The translations under genes were made by a program, and so were the position numbers. From Paraburkholderia sp. (GTDB taxonomy: Bacteria; Pseudomonadota; Gammaproteobacteria; Burkholderiales; Burkholderiaceae), in assembly GCA_004322045.1 (NCBI GenBank), contig SCRN01000043.1:186001-250000 (forward strand): DNA of 64,000 bases. The letters are read 5' to 3'. The notes under the pieces are model-generated. The model was not told the DNA's origin. It saw only the letters and a program-made list of their open reading frames with translations, and made no database searches. The number at the start of each line of letters is the position of its first letter. The stretch's first letter is position 1. Shown piece by piece: positions 41,049-49,983 of this stretch.

Positions 41049-42434
41049 TCATCGCGGCTCCGGCAGACGCAGCGTGAAAGTCGTGTGCACGCCGGGCGCG
41101 GACTCGCATGAAATGCCGCCGCCGAACGCTTCGCAGACGCGGCGGCAGAACGTCAAGCCGACGCCGGCCCCTCGCCCGTGGGCCTTCGTCGAGTAGAACG
41201 GATCGAAAATCCTGGGCAGCGCGTCGGCGTCGATGCCGCAGCCGCTATCGCGGAAGCGCACGACGCAATACCCCTCGCGGCGGCATGCATCAATAGCGAT
41301 ATCCCCCTTGCCTGCCGCCTGGATCGCATGAATCGCGTTCTTCAACAAGTTGAAGAAAACGAAGATCAGCAAGGAGTCGGAGCCGACGAATTGGACCGCG
41401 GGGTCGATCTGCGCCACCGAAACGAGGTTTCGCTCACCCGCCCGAAACGGATACCGATCGAGCGCCGATTCGATACAGGTGCGGATGGCATGGGCGGAGA
41501 AAGTGCTCGGATCGAGCCGGTTCAAGGTGAGCGAAGCGAGCGACATCTCGATCACGGTGCTCGTGCTGTCGACCTGGCGCCGGATCGCCGATGCAAGCGC
41601 AGGCAATCTGTCAGGCTCTTCACGCATATAGAGGCGGTCGGCGCATAGCCGATGTTGCACCGCCAGCCGGTAGCCGCGCATCAGTTCTGGCAGCGCGCGG
41701 CGCAGTTCGTCGGCGTGCAGACCGATCGTCGCGAGCGGCGTTGCAACCTCGTGCGCGACCGTCGCCAGCATGAGGCGAGGGCTCATCAATCCGTAACGGA
41801 CAATGGATACCGCCAGTATGCCGAGGCTGACGGCGATAAAGACGGCGCCGAGCGGGTAGAACGCATAGCCGTAATTCACGGCGTAATCGGTCGCGGCAAG
41901 GGAATAAAGGCCGAGGCTGACGAGGCACAAATCGAGCAGCTTACGGGGCCGCGAGGCGCGGGCTCGACGCGTTTCTGCAATTAGCAGCCAGCCGCTGCGC
42001 CCGGCGAGAAAAACCGTTTGCGCGACGTGGACCGGATGCAATGGCCCGGCCTTCGGGTAGTATCCGAAAAAAAACGAGCGAAAGCCGTCGATCACTTCAT
42101 CGCCGCTCAGCAATAACAGCGCAAGCGCTGCAGATAGTCCGTAAGACGCCATCAATAACCGCTTTTCCGCGCGCGCTGCGGCAATTTCCATCACGAAGTG
42201 ATAGAAGGTGGTCGGCAAGAACAAGATAAACAAATAGCCGATCTTCACGAGCAAGCTTGCCAGCTGCGGGTCGGTGGTCTGAAACAGAAATGCCCAGGTG
42301 GCTTGCCAGACGAATGTCGTCCCGCACATCGCGATAAATGGCGCCGCCACGCGCGTGAAACCCTCGGTTACCAGCACATAAGCGCCGAAACCGAGAAACA
42401 ACGCCGACACGAAGGCGGGTAATAGCGAGTACAT
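41049..42434 (-). CDS. Sensor histidine kinase (LqsS/CqsS-like)
   Basis: A 461-residue membrane kinase started at ATG 42434. About seven hydrophobic helices cover residues 1-215 ('LLPAFVSALFLGFGAYVLVT', 'LLVKIGYLFILFLPTTFYHFVMEI', 'LGAVFIAVSLGILAVSIVRYG'). The kinase region has the H-box 'ATVAHEVATPLATIGLHADEL', N-box 'VFFNLLKNAIHAI', G1 'FRDSGCGID' and G2 'GRGAGVGLTFCRRVCEAFGGG'. This matches membrane quorum-sensing kinases of the Lqs/Jqs type. No CqsA/LqsA synthase is in the window, so the signal would come from elsewhere. Confidence 0.78.
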   Translation of the reverse strand: MYSLLPAFVSALFLGFGAYVLVTEGFTRVAAPFIAMCGTTFVWQATWAFLFQTTDPQLASLLVKIGYLFILFLPTTFYHFVMEIAAARAEKRLLMASYGLSAALALLLLSGDEVIDGFRSFFFGYYPKAGPLHPVHVAQTVFLAGRSGWLLIAETRRARASRPRKLLDLCLVSLGLYSLAATDYAVNYGYAFYPLGAVFIAVSLGILAVSIVRYGLMSPRLMLATVAHEVATPLATIGLHADELRRALPELMRGYRLAVQHRLCADRLYMREEPDRLPALASAIRRQVDSTSTVIEMSLASLTLNRLDPSTFSAHAIRTCIESALDRYPFRAGERNLVSVAQIDPAVQFVGSDSLLIFVFFNLLKNAIHAIQAAGKGDIAIDACRREGYCVVRFRDSGCGIDADALPRIFDPFYSTKAHGRGAGVGLTFCRRVCEAFGGGISCESAPGVHTTFTLRLPEPR

Positions 42435-42764
42435 GGCGCGTTTTTCGTGATGCCTCGGCGAGCCTACCAGCCGATCGCGGCATTCCACAAAAACAGACGT
42501 GTCTGTTTGGTGTGGGTTGCCTGATGGCGGAGGATCGATAAATCCATGCGAAAAGGGCAGAGCGCAGATATGGGCATGCTTCGTTTCGATGGGGCGGTGT
42601 CGAACCGCGATATTAACCGAGCTTGGCTGATTCGCTGTCAATCGAACCGGGAATTACCGGGCGTAAAGCAATTGCGGTGGCGCGGCAATCGATGGGCCGA
42701 CATCGCACCGTTGCCTATACTTCGAACACTAGGGGCGCAGCCGGCATGCGCTAGCGAGGGAACC
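42435..42764. other. Divergent region between sensor kinase and icmF
   Basis: No gene supported; an in-frame extension of icmF to 42546 has no mutase similarity. The notable element is the 18-bp palindrome annotated at 42491-42508. GAGGGAA precedes the icmF ATG. Confidence 0.45.
42491..42508. promoter_or_regulatory. Operator-like palindrome AAACAGAC-GT-GTCTGTTT
   Basis: Perfect 8-bp arms AAACAGAC (42491-42498) and GTCTGTTT (42501-42508) around GT. This is a typical size and form for a TetR- or GntR-family operator. It lies 57 bases upstream of the sensor-kinase start and 257 bases upstream of icmF, so it more likely controls the kinase gene. No TetR gene is next to it. Confidence 0.6.
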
Positions 42765-45700
42765 ATGACCGATCTTTCGACGCCGCAATGTCTCGGCCCG
42801 GCACGGCCGAGTCCGGCCGCCCGTTTGCGGTTCGTTACGGCCGCTGCGCTGTTCGATGGCCATGACGCCGCGATCAACATCGTCCGGCGCATCTTGCAAG
42901 CGAGCGGAGTCGAAGTCGTGCATCTCGGGCATAACCGCTCCGTTGCCGAGGTCGCGCGCGCCGCGCTCGATGAAGACGCCGATGGCGTAGCGGTGTCCAG
43001 CTACCAGGGCGGCCACATCGAATACTTCAAGTATCTGGTGGACGCGCTGCGCGATGGGGGCGGCGAGCGTATTCGCGTATTCGGCGGCGGCGGCGGGGTG
43101 ATCGTGCCCGAGGAGATCGAGGCGCTCGAGCGCTACGGCGTCGAGCGCATTTATTCGCCGCAAGATGGGCAACGCCTGGGCTTGCAGGGGATGATCGACG
43201 ACATGATCGCGCGCTGCGGCAGCGCGGCCGCGATGCCGCCCACTGCGATGCCGCCCACTGCGATGCCGCCCATCGAGACGCTGGCGGCCACGGGCGATCG
43301 GGCTTGGCGCGCCCTCGCCACGCTGATCAGCGCGCTCGAAGACGATCGCGTCGATCCGGCCGTGCGAGTCGCGCTGCGCGAGCGCGCTCGCGCGCAAGGG
43401 GCGCTCGCGCCCGTGCTCGGCGTGACAGGCACGGGCGGGGCCGGCAAGTCGTCGTTGACCGATGAGCTCGTGCGGCGTTTCAGGCTCGACTATGCCGACG
43501 AACTCGCGATTGCGATCCTCGCGATCGACCCGTCGCGGCGCAAGTCGGGCGGCGCCTTGCTCGGCGATCGGATTCGAATGAACGCAATCGGCGATTGGGG
43601 GCGCGGGACGCGCGTGTTCATGCGCTCGCTCGCGACGCGCGAAGCGGCGACCGAACTGCCCGATGCCATCCCCGATGCAATCGCGGCCTGCCAAGCGGCG
43701 CGCTTCGATCTGATCATCGTCGAGACGTCGGGCATCGGCCAGGGCGACGCCGCGATTGCGCAGGTGGCCAATCGATCGCTCTACGTGATGACGCCGGAGT
43801 TCGGCGCGGCGAGTCAACTCGAAAAAATCGACATGCTCGACTTTGCCGACTTCGTCGCTATCAACAAGTTCGATCGCAGCGGTGCGCTCGATGCGCTGCG
43901 CGATGTCGCCAAGCAGATGCAACGCAATCAAGGCGCGTTCGATGTGGCGCCGGACGCCATGCCCGTGTTCGGCACGATCGCCTCACGCTTTAACGACGAG
44001 GGCGTCACGGCACTTTACCAGCGCATCGCGCTCGCGCTCGGCGAGTGCGGATTGCGCTCGCCCGCGCTCGGGCGGCGCCTGCCGCGCGTCGACGTGCGCC
44101 ACTCGCGCGAGGGCGGGGCGATCGTGCCTGCGGCACGTGTTCGTTACTTGTCCGACATTACCGTGACCGTGCGGGCCTACCGCGCGCGGGCCGAGGAGCA
44201 GGCGCAATGCGCGCGCGAGCGTTGGCAGTTGTGCGAAGCCAAGCGGATGGCGATGTCGACGAGCAACGCCCCAACCGCCCCAACATCCGATCCGGTCGCC
44301 GCCCGCCTCGACGCGTTGATTGCCGAGCGCGAAGCGCGGCTCGGCGCGCCCGAGCGAGCGTTGCTCGATGCATGGCCCCATACCGTCGCGCAATATTCGG
44401 GCGAGGAGCGCGTGGTGTCGATCCGCAGTCGCGAGATTCGCACGAAACTGACCGAGACGACGCTGTCCGGCACGCGATTGCGCAAGGTGTCGTTGCCGAA
44501 GTTCGCGGATCCCGGCGAGACGCTGCGCTGGTTGATGCTGGAAAACCTGCCGGGCGCGTTCCCGTTCACGGCCGGCGTGTTTCCGTTCAAGCGCGAGAAC
44601 GAAGATCCCACGCGCATGTTCGCGGGCGTTGGCGACCCGCCGCGCACGAACCGCCGCTTCAAGCTGCTTTCCGAGGGCATGCCGGCGCGACGTTTATCGA
44701 CAGCGTTCGATTCGGTCACGCTCTATGGCGAAGATCCCGACGAGCGCCCCGATATCTACGGCAAGATCGGCAACTCGGGCGTATCGGTGGCAACGCTCGA
44801 GGACATGATCGCGCTCTATGACGGCTTCGATTTGTGCGATCCGGCAACGTCGGTTTCGATGACGATCAACGGTCCCGCACCCACGATCCTCGCGATGTTC
44901 TTCAACGCGGCGATCGATCAGCAACTGGCGCGTCTTCGCGCGCAATGCGCCGCGCAAAACCGCGCGCCGAGCGCCGATGAAATCGAGCAAGCGCGCGCCA
45001 ACGCGTTGCGCGAAGTGCGCGGCACCGTGCAAGCGGACATCCTCAAAGAGGATCAAGGCCAAAACACCTGTATTTTTTCGACCGACTTCAGCCTGAAGAT
45101 GATGGGCGACGTGCAGGCCTATTTCATCGAACACGGCGTGCGCAATTTCTATTCGGTGTCGATCTCGGGCTACCACATCGCCGAGGCGGGGGCCAACCCG
45201 ATCACGCAACTCGCGTACACGCTCGCCAACGGCTTCACCTACGTCGAAGCCTATCTGGCGCGGGGGCTGGCGATCGACGATTTCGCGCCGAACCTGTCGT
45301 TCTTCTTCTCGAACGGCATGGAGCCGGAGTACACGGTGCTCGGCCGCGTGGCGCGCCGCATTTGGGCGATCGCCTTGCGGGACAAATACGGCGCCAACGA
45401 ACGCAGTCAAAAGCTCAAGTACCACGTGCAGACATCGGGCCGGAGCCTGCACGCGCAGGAAATCGAGTTCAACGATATCCGCACGACGCTGCAGGCGCTG
45501 ATCGCCGTCTATGACAACTGCAACTCGTTGCATACGAATGCATTCGACGAAGCGATCACGACGCCGACCGAAGCGTCAGTACGCCGCGCGATGGCCGTGC
45601 AACTGATCATCAATCGGGAATGGGGTTTGGCGAAGAATCAAAATCCGAACCAAGGCAGCTTCGTCATCGAGGAGTTGACCGATCTCGTCGAAGCGGCGGT

Positions 45701-46118
45701 GCTCGATGAGTTCGACCGGCTGACGGCGCGCGGTGGGGTGCTCGGTGCAATGGAGACGGGCTACCAGCGCGGACGGATCCAAGACGAATCGATGCGGTAC
45801 GAGCATCGCAAGCACGACGGCTCGTATCCGATCGTCGGCGTGAACACGTTCGTCGGCGAACGAGAACCCGAGCGGACGGGTCCGTTGACCTTGGATCGGT
45901 CGACGACGGAGGAAAAAGAGCGCCAGCGCGAACGGCTGGCGGCCTTTCACGCTCGCCATCGCGATGAAGCCGCGCCGATGCTCGAGCGCTTGCGGCGCGC
46001 CGTCATCGATGGGGATAACGTGTTCGCTGTGCTGATGGATGCGGTGCGCGTCTGTTCACTCGGGCAGATCACGCACGCGTTGTTCGAGGTTGGCGGACAG
46101 TACCGGCGCAACATGTGA
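42765..46118 (+). CDS. icmF: Fused isobutyryl-CoA mutase IcmF
   Basis: A 1117-residue B12-dependent mutase, started at ATG 42765. Order: B12-binding domain (about 20-155; 'ALFDGHDAAINIVRRILQASGVEVVHLGHN' with His33 as lower ligand), a linker carrying a tandem repeat (156-170), the G-protein chaperone MeaI domain (about 180-510; P-loop 'GVTGTGGAGKSSLTDELVRR', 'ILAIDPSRRKSGGALLGDRIRMN') and the mutase barrel (about 520-1117; 'TAGVFPFKRENEDPTRMFAGVGDPPRTNRRF', 'SVSISGYHIAEAGANPITQLAYTLANG'). Phe in 'GVFPF' at the position of the methylmalonyl-CoA mutase Tyr favours isobutyryl/pivalyl-CoA substrates. It interconverts isobutyryl-CoA and n-butyryl-CoA. Confidence 0.93.
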   Translation: MTDLSTPQCLGPARPSPAARLRFVTAAALFDGHDAAINIVRRILQASGVEVVHLGHNRSVAEVARAALDEDADGVAVSSYQGGHIEYFKYLVDALRDGGGERIRVFGGGGGVIVPEEIEALERYGVERIYSPQDGQRLGLQGMIDDMIARCGSAAAMPPTAMPPTAMPPIETLAATGDRAWRALATLISALEDDRVDPAVRVALRERARAQGALAPVLGVTGTGGAGKSSLTDELVRRFRLDYADELAIAILAIDPSRRKSGGALLGDRIRMNAIGDWGRGTRVFMRSLATREAATELPDAIPDAIAACQAARFDLIIVETSGIGQGDAAIAQVANRSLYVMTPEFGAASQLEKIDMLDFADFVAINKFDRSGALDALRDVAKQMQRNQGAFDVAPDAMPVFGTIASRFNDEGVTALYQRIALALGECGLRSPALGRRLPRVDVRHSREGGAIVPAARVRYLSDITVTVRAYRARAEEQAQCARERWQLCEAKRMAMSTSNAPTAPTSDPVAARLDALIAEREARLGAPERALLDAWPHTVAQYSGEERVVSIRSREIRTKLTETTLSGTRLRKVSLPKFADPGETLRWLMLENLPGAFPFTAGVFPFKRENEDPTRMFAGVGDPPRTNRRFKLLSEGMPARRLSTAFDSVTLYGEDPDERPDIYGKIGNSGVSVATLEDMIALYDGFDLCDPATSVSMTINGPAPTILAMFFNAAIDQQLARLRAQCAAQNRAPSADEIEQARANALREVRGTVQADILKEDQGQNTCIFSTDFSLKMMGDVQAYFIEHGVRNFYSVSISGYHIAEAGANPITQLAYTLANGFTYVEAYLARGLAIDDFAPNLSFFFSNGMEPEYTVLGRVARRIWAIALRDKYGANERSQKLKYHVQTSGRSLHAQEIEFNDIRTTLQALIAVYDNCNSLHTNAFDEAITTPTEASVRRAMAVQLIINREWGLAKNQNPNQGSFVIEELTDLVEAAVLDEFDRLTARGGVLGAMETGYQRGRIQDESMRYEHRKHDGSYPIVGVNTFVGEREPERTGPLTLDRSTTEEKERQRERLAAFHARHRDEAAPMLERLRRAVIDGDNVFAVLMDAVRVCSLGQITHALFEVGGQYRRNM
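43230..43274 (+). repeat. Three 15-bp tandem repeats in the icmF linker
   Basis: GCGATGCCGCCCACT occurs at 43230-43244 and 43245-43259, and as GCGATGCCGCCCATC at 43260-43274. They encode AMPPT-AMPPT-AMPPI in the flexible linker between the B12 and G-protein domains. In-frame 15-bp units allow length change by slippage without a frameshift. Confidence 0.85.
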
Positions 46119-46258
46119 GCGGCGCGCGTAGCGCAGAGCCGCGAACGTGCGAACGTGCGAACGGCGGCGCGAAGGCGCGCCATCGCGCAGCGCGCAGCCC
46201 GCACACGTTCATTCGCCGAATGGATCGCGAGCGAGACCGCCGTCTCGCCCGGTAAGGC

Positions 46259-47218
46259 TCAGCGCGCCGCGACGAGGCGGGCGAGGGCAGCGTCGTATTC
46301 CTGCTTGAGGCGCTCGACCAGCGCCGCCACGGTCGGCACGTCGTCCATCAAGCCGACGCCTTGCCCGGCGCCCCAGATGTCTTTCCACGCTTTGGCCTTG
46401 TCGCTGCCGAAATTCATCTTCGTTTTGTCGGACTGCGGCAGCGCTTCGGGATCGAGCCCGGCGTTGACGATGCTCTCGCGGATATAGTTGCCGTGCACGC
46501 CGGTGAACAAGTTCGTGTAGATGATGTCCGACGCGCTTGAGTTTACGATGGCGCGCTTGTAATCGTCGACGGCATGCGCTTCCTGCGTCGCGATGAAGCG
46601 CGTGCCCATGTAGGCGAGATCGGCGCCCATCGCTTGGGCCGCGAGAATCGAGCCGCCATTGGCGATCGCCCCCGAGAGCACGATCGGCCCGTCGAAGATG
46701 CGCCGCACTTCGCCCACCAGCGCGAACGGCGAAGTCGTGCCCGCGTGGCCGCCCGCGCCCGCCGCCACGAGAATCAAACCGTCCACGCCGGCCTCCAGCG
46801 CCTTTTGCGCATGACGCAAGTTGATCACGTCGTGCAGCACGATGCCGCCGTAGCTGTGAACGGCGTCGATGATCTCTCTGGCTGGTGCGCGCAGGCTCGT
46901 GATGAAGATCGGCACCTTGTGCTCGACGCATACGCGCACGTCCTGCTCGAGTCGCACGTTGGACTGATGCACGATTTGATTCACGGCGATCGGCCCGATT
47001 CGTGCGGCGGGATGCGCAGACCGATAGGCGGCCAATTCCTCGTTCATCTGCGTGAGCCACTCGTTCAGCAATTGCGCCGGCCGCGCGTTCAGCGCGGGAA
47101 ACGAGCCGACGATACCGGCCTTGCATTGGGCCAGGACGAGCTCGGGGTAGCTGACGATGAACATCGGTGATGCCACCACAGGCAGCGTCAGATTCTGTAG
47201 GACGGCGGGCAGGGCCAT
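46259..47218 (-). CDS. Nitronate monooxygenase
   Basis: A 319-residue FMN-dependent TIM-barrel enzyme. Motifs: 'LTLPVVASPMFIVSYPELVLAQCKAGIVGSFPALNARP', catalytic His region 'LILVAAGAGGHAGTTSPFALVGEVRRIF', 'LSGAIANGGSILAAQAMGADLAYMGTRFIATQE' and 'SASDIIYTNLFTGVHGNYI'. The GAGGHAG signature marks class I NMOs, which oxidise propionate 3-nitronate. It is preceded by a clean -10 box overlapped by a palindrome, pointing to tight repression. Confidence 0.9.
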   Translation of the reverse strand: MALPAVLQNLTLPVVASPMFIVSYPELVLAQCKAGIVGSFPALNARPAQLLNEWLTQMNEELAAYRSAHPAARIGPIAVNQIVHQSNVRLEQDVRVCVEHKVPIFITSLRAPAREIIDAVHSYGGIVLHDVINLRHAQKALEAGVDGLILVAAGAGGHAGTTSPFALVGEVRRIFDGPIVLSGAIANGGSILAAQAMGADLAYMGTRFIATQEAHAVDDYKRAIVNSSASDIIYTNLFTGVHGNYIRESIVNAGLDPEALPQSDKTKMNFGSDKAKAWKDIWGAGQGVGLMDDVPTVAALVERLKQEYDAALARLVAAR

Positions 47219-47244
47219 GACGCGTGTCTCCTTGGTTTCTAAAA

Positions 47245-47263
47245 GAACGATCGTTCGATTATA
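47245..47263 (-). promoter_or_regulatory. TATAAT -10 box with adjacent 12-bp palindrome GAACGATCGTTC
   Basis: On the minus strand TATAAT (47258-47263) is followed one base later by the perfect palindrome GAACGATCGTTC (47245-47256), right where transcription would start, 27 bases before the nitronate monooxygenase start codon. A clear -35 box was not found. The palindrome is typical of TetR-family operators in this family of bacteria, so the gene is probably repressed by an unlinked TetR protein and possibly activated from a weak -35. Confidence 0.68.
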
Positions 47264-47409
47264 GAGGATGCGGAAGGGGCGGACAGCGGACTCGGTGTTG
47301 GAGGGAGTGCTCTGCTTCTACGTTTCGTGGCGCGGCGAACGAGCGCGCGTCATTGAGCCGCCTAAAATACGAGAAGTTCGAACAACGATAAGCAGCAGGA
47401 GTGAGCGTG

Positions 47410-48333
47410 ATGAGTTTTGCCGACTTTACCCCGTTTCGCGTCGACGCCGGCGGCGTCGAGATCTTTGGCATGAGGGGCGGGGAAGGCCCTCCGTTATTGC
47501 TGATGCACGGACATCCGCAAACGCACCGGATCTGGGAACGCTGTGTGCCGCATTTGGCTGAGCATTTCACCGTCGTTGCGACCGACTTGCGCGGCTACGG
47601 GGAATCGGACAAGCCGCCGAGCGATGAGACACACGCGCCCTATTCGAAGCGAGTCATGGCGGCCGATCAAGTCGCCGTCATGCGTCACTTCGGCTTCGAC
47701 CGGTTTCTCGTTTGCGCGCACGATCGCGGCGCGCGCGTGGCGCATCGGATGGCGCTCGATCATCCGGACGTCGTCGAGCGCATGATGCTGCTCGACATCG
47801 CGCCCACCCTCGCGATGTACGAGGGCACCGACCGCGCCTTCGCCACCGCCTACTTTCACTGGTTTTTCTTGATCCAGCCGCAGCCCTTGCCCGAAACGCT
47901 GATCGGCGCGGACCCGGCGGCCTATGTCAGGGGCGTCATGGGCAGCCGTCACGCGGGGCTCGCGCCGTTCGACCCCGATGCGCTGCAAGCCTATTGCGAT
48001 GCCTTGTCGGCGCCGGGCGCCGTGCATGCGATGTGCGAGGACTATCGCGCTTCGGCCACGATCGATCTCGAGCACGATCGCGCCGATCTCGAGCGCGGGC
48101 GCAAGGTGGGCTGCCCCGTGCGCGTGCTGTGGGGCGAGCAGGGCGTCGTCGCGCGCTGCTTCGATCCGTTGCACGAATGGCGCAACGTTGCGCGCGACGT
48201 CAGCGGTCGCTCGCTCGCTTGCGGCCATTACATCCCGGAAGAAGCGCCCGATGCGCTCATCGCCGAAGTTCATGATTTCTTCGAAACCGACGAATCGGGC
48301 GAACGGGTTTTGAGCGCGCGCGGCTTGGGCTGA
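47410..48333 (+). CDS. Alpha/beta hydrolase, haloacetate dehalogenase-like
   Basis: A 307-residue hydrolase started at ATG 47410 (AGGAG eight bases upstream; a GTG start three codons earlier is too close to it). Motifs: 'LLLMHGHPQTHRIWERCVPHLAEHFTVVATDLRGYGESDKP', nucleophile 'FLVCAHDRGARVAHRMALDHPDVV' with Asp in HDRG, 'YFHWFFLIQPQPLPE' supplying the halide-stabilising Trp, and a C-terminal His in 'ACGHYIPEEAP'. An Asp nucleophile and paired Arg in DLRG match fluoroacetate dehalogenases (DehH1). Real substrate unproven. Its 3' end overlaps the convergent AsnC gene by 64 bases. Confidence 0.85.
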   Translation: MSFADFTPFRVDAGGVEIFGMRGGEGPPLLLMHGHPQTHRIWERCVPHLAEHFTVVATDLRGYGESDKPPSDETHAPYSKRVMAADQVAVMRHFGFDRFLVCAHDRGARVAHRMALDHPDVVERMMLLDIAPTLAMYEGTDRAFATAYFHWFFLIQPQPLPETLIGADPAAYVRGVMGSRHAGLAPFDPDALQAYCDALSAPGAVHAMCEDYRASATIDLEHDRADLERGRKVGCPVRVLWGEQGVVARCFDPLHEWRNVARDVSGRSLACGHYIPEEAPDALIAEVHDFFETDESGERVLSARGLG

Positions 48334-48851
48334 GCCGCCGCCCCCGCGTCGAGCGCCGCGCGCATCTTGCGCGGCTCGCCCGGAGCGAGGGGCGGCAGGC
48401 GGCGCGCGACTGGCGTCGCTTTCACGATGGCCGTGCTCGTCTCCGCACGCTCGCCCACCTTCGACAAAATCCCGTCGAGTTCCTCGATGTTGCGCAGAAA
48501 AAGGCGGCAGATGAAGCAATCATCGCCTGTCACCTTGTCGCATTCGACGAATTCGGGGATGCGGCGGATTTCGTCTTCGACGAGATGCAACTGCCCCGGC
48601 AGCGGTTTGACGCGAACGATCGCCTGCAGCGTGTAGCCGAGCGCGCGCGGGTCGACCTGCACCGTGTAGCGCTCGATGACCCCTTGCGCTTCGAGCCGCC
48701 GCAGCCGCTCGGCCGTGCTCGGGGCCGAGAGCCCCACCTCGCGCGCCAGATCGGCGATGGCCGTGCGAGCATCCTGTGCGAGCAGGCGCAGCAATGCCCG
48801 ATCGGTTTCGTCCAGCGAGGCCGTTGCGTCACTGGAAAGGCGTTTGGCCAT
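48270..48851 (-). CDS. Lrp/AsnC-family transcriptional regulator
   Basis: A 193-residue protein started at ATG 48851 (AAGG five bases upstream). Helix-turn-helix: 'LDETDRALLRLLAQDARTAIADLAREVGLSAPSTAERLRRLEAQGVI'; the RAM effector domain follows ('LGYTLQAIVRVKPLPGQLHLVEDEIRRIPEFVECDKVTGDDCFICRLFLRNIEELDGIL'). The tail from residue about 150 is an extra Arg/Pro/Ala-rich extension, which is the part overlapping the convergent hydrolase. It is divergent from the EamA transporter and probably controls it. Confidence 0.9.
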   Translation of the reverse strand: MAKRLSSDATASLDETDRALLRLLAQDARTAIADLAREVGLSAPSTAERLRRLEAQGVIERYTVQVDPRALGYTLQAIVRVKPLPGQLHLVEDEIRRIPEFVECDKVTGDDCFICRLFLRNIEELDGILSKVGERAETSTAIVKATPVARRLPPLAPGEPRKMRAALDAGAAAQPKPRALKTRSPDSSVSKKS

Positions 48852-49041
48852 AGTCACCTTCGTTTCAAAGAGAAAATTCGAGTTTTGCCTTAGTTTAGCT
48901 ATGTCGCCGTCGAACGCTAATCGCTAGACTGATTCGCATGATGTTCGACCGATGCGTTGCAGGGGCGGCCCGGGAAACGGATCGTCGGCGCAATGCAAGT
49001 AATGCGGGCAACGCAAAACCAAGAAACAGATAGGTGCTGAC

Positions 49042-49983
49042 ATGGCGACTAACGAAGCAGGCAAGGAAATCCGGCGCGGCGCGATCGAGATGATCACTGC
49101 GATGCTGATCTCTGGCACGATCGGATGGCTCGTCGTTGCATCGGGGCAATCGCCGCAAAACGTCGTATTCGTGCGTTGTTTGCTCGGCGCGCCGACGCTC
49201 GCGGCGATTTGCGTAGCCCTCGGGCTGATTCGTCGCGACGTGCTGTCCTGGCGCGTGCTCGGTCTCGCGGCGCTAGGCGGCGCGGCGATCGTCGCGAACT
49301 GGGTGCTGCTCTTCGCGGCGTACTCGCGCGCTTCGATCTCGATGGCCACCGTGGCCTACAACACGCAGCCGTTCATGCTCGTGGTCCTGGGTGTCGTCGT
49401 ATTTCGCGAGCGGATCACCGCATCGACGGCCGCATGGCTCGCGCTCGCCTTCGTCGGTCTCGTGCTCGTCGTCAAGGTAGAGCCGGCGGTGTTGGCCGTG
49501 CCCGGGCAGTACCTGCTCGGAATCGGCTATGCGCTTGCCGCCGCTTTCTTCTACGCCGTTTCGTCGATCATCACCAAGCGGCTCAAGGGCACGCCCCCGC
49601 AATTGATCGCGCTGATCCAGGTCACGCTCGGCATCTTTTTGCTCGCGCCGTTCGTCACGCTGCATGCGTTGCCCAAGTCGTTCATGCCGTGGGCCGACCT
49701 CGCTACGATAGGCGTCGTGCATACGGGGCTCGTCTACGTCTTGCTCTACGGTGCGATCCAAAAGCTGCCCACCGCGATGACGGCCGCGCTCTCGTTCATC
49801 TACCCGATCGTGGCGATCGTCTGCGACCGGTTCGCGTTCGGGCAGACGCTCGCGTGGGTGCAACTCGCCGGCGCCGTCCTGATCTTGCTTGCGGCCGCGG
49901 GCGTCAATTTCGGCTGGCGTGTCCTGCCCCCGCGGCGTATCGTCGCTGGGCCGGCGGCGTACCGCGGCGCAAAGGGCGAGTGA
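49042..49983 (+). CDS. EamA/DMT-family exporter
   Basis: A 313-residue protein with ten predicted helices and two EamA repeats ('GTIGWLVVASGQSPQNVVFVRCLLGAPTLAAICVALGLIRRD', 'LLGIGYALAAAFFYAVSSIITKRLKGTPPQLIALIQVTLGIFLL'). Start ATG 49042 with AGGTG upstream. Its position opposite an Lrp/AsnC regulator fits an amino-acid or metabolite exporter induced by that regulator. A CCGATGC/GCATCGG stem (50013-50039) 30 bases past the stop may end the transcript. Confidence 0.88.
   Translation: MATNEAGKEIRRGAIEMITAMLISGTIGWLVVASGQSPQNVVFVRCLLGAPTLAAICVALGLIRRDVLSWRVLGLAALGGAAIVANWVLLFAAYSRASISMATVAYNTQPFMLVVLGVVVFRERITASTAAWLALAFVGLVLVVKVEPAVLAVPGQYLLGIGYALAAAFFYAVSSIITKRLKGTPPQLIALIQVTLGIFLLAPFVTLHALPKSFMPWADLATIGVVHTGLVYVLLYGAIQKLPTAMTAALSFIYPIVAIVCDRFAFGQTLAWVQLAGAVLILLAAAGVNFGWRVLPPRRIVAGPAAYRGAKGE

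Noticed and set aside
42546-42764. 73-codon N-terminal extension of icmF
   Set aside because: No similarity to mutases, and a good GAGGGAA site precedes the internal ATG at 42765 where the B12-binding domain alignment starts.
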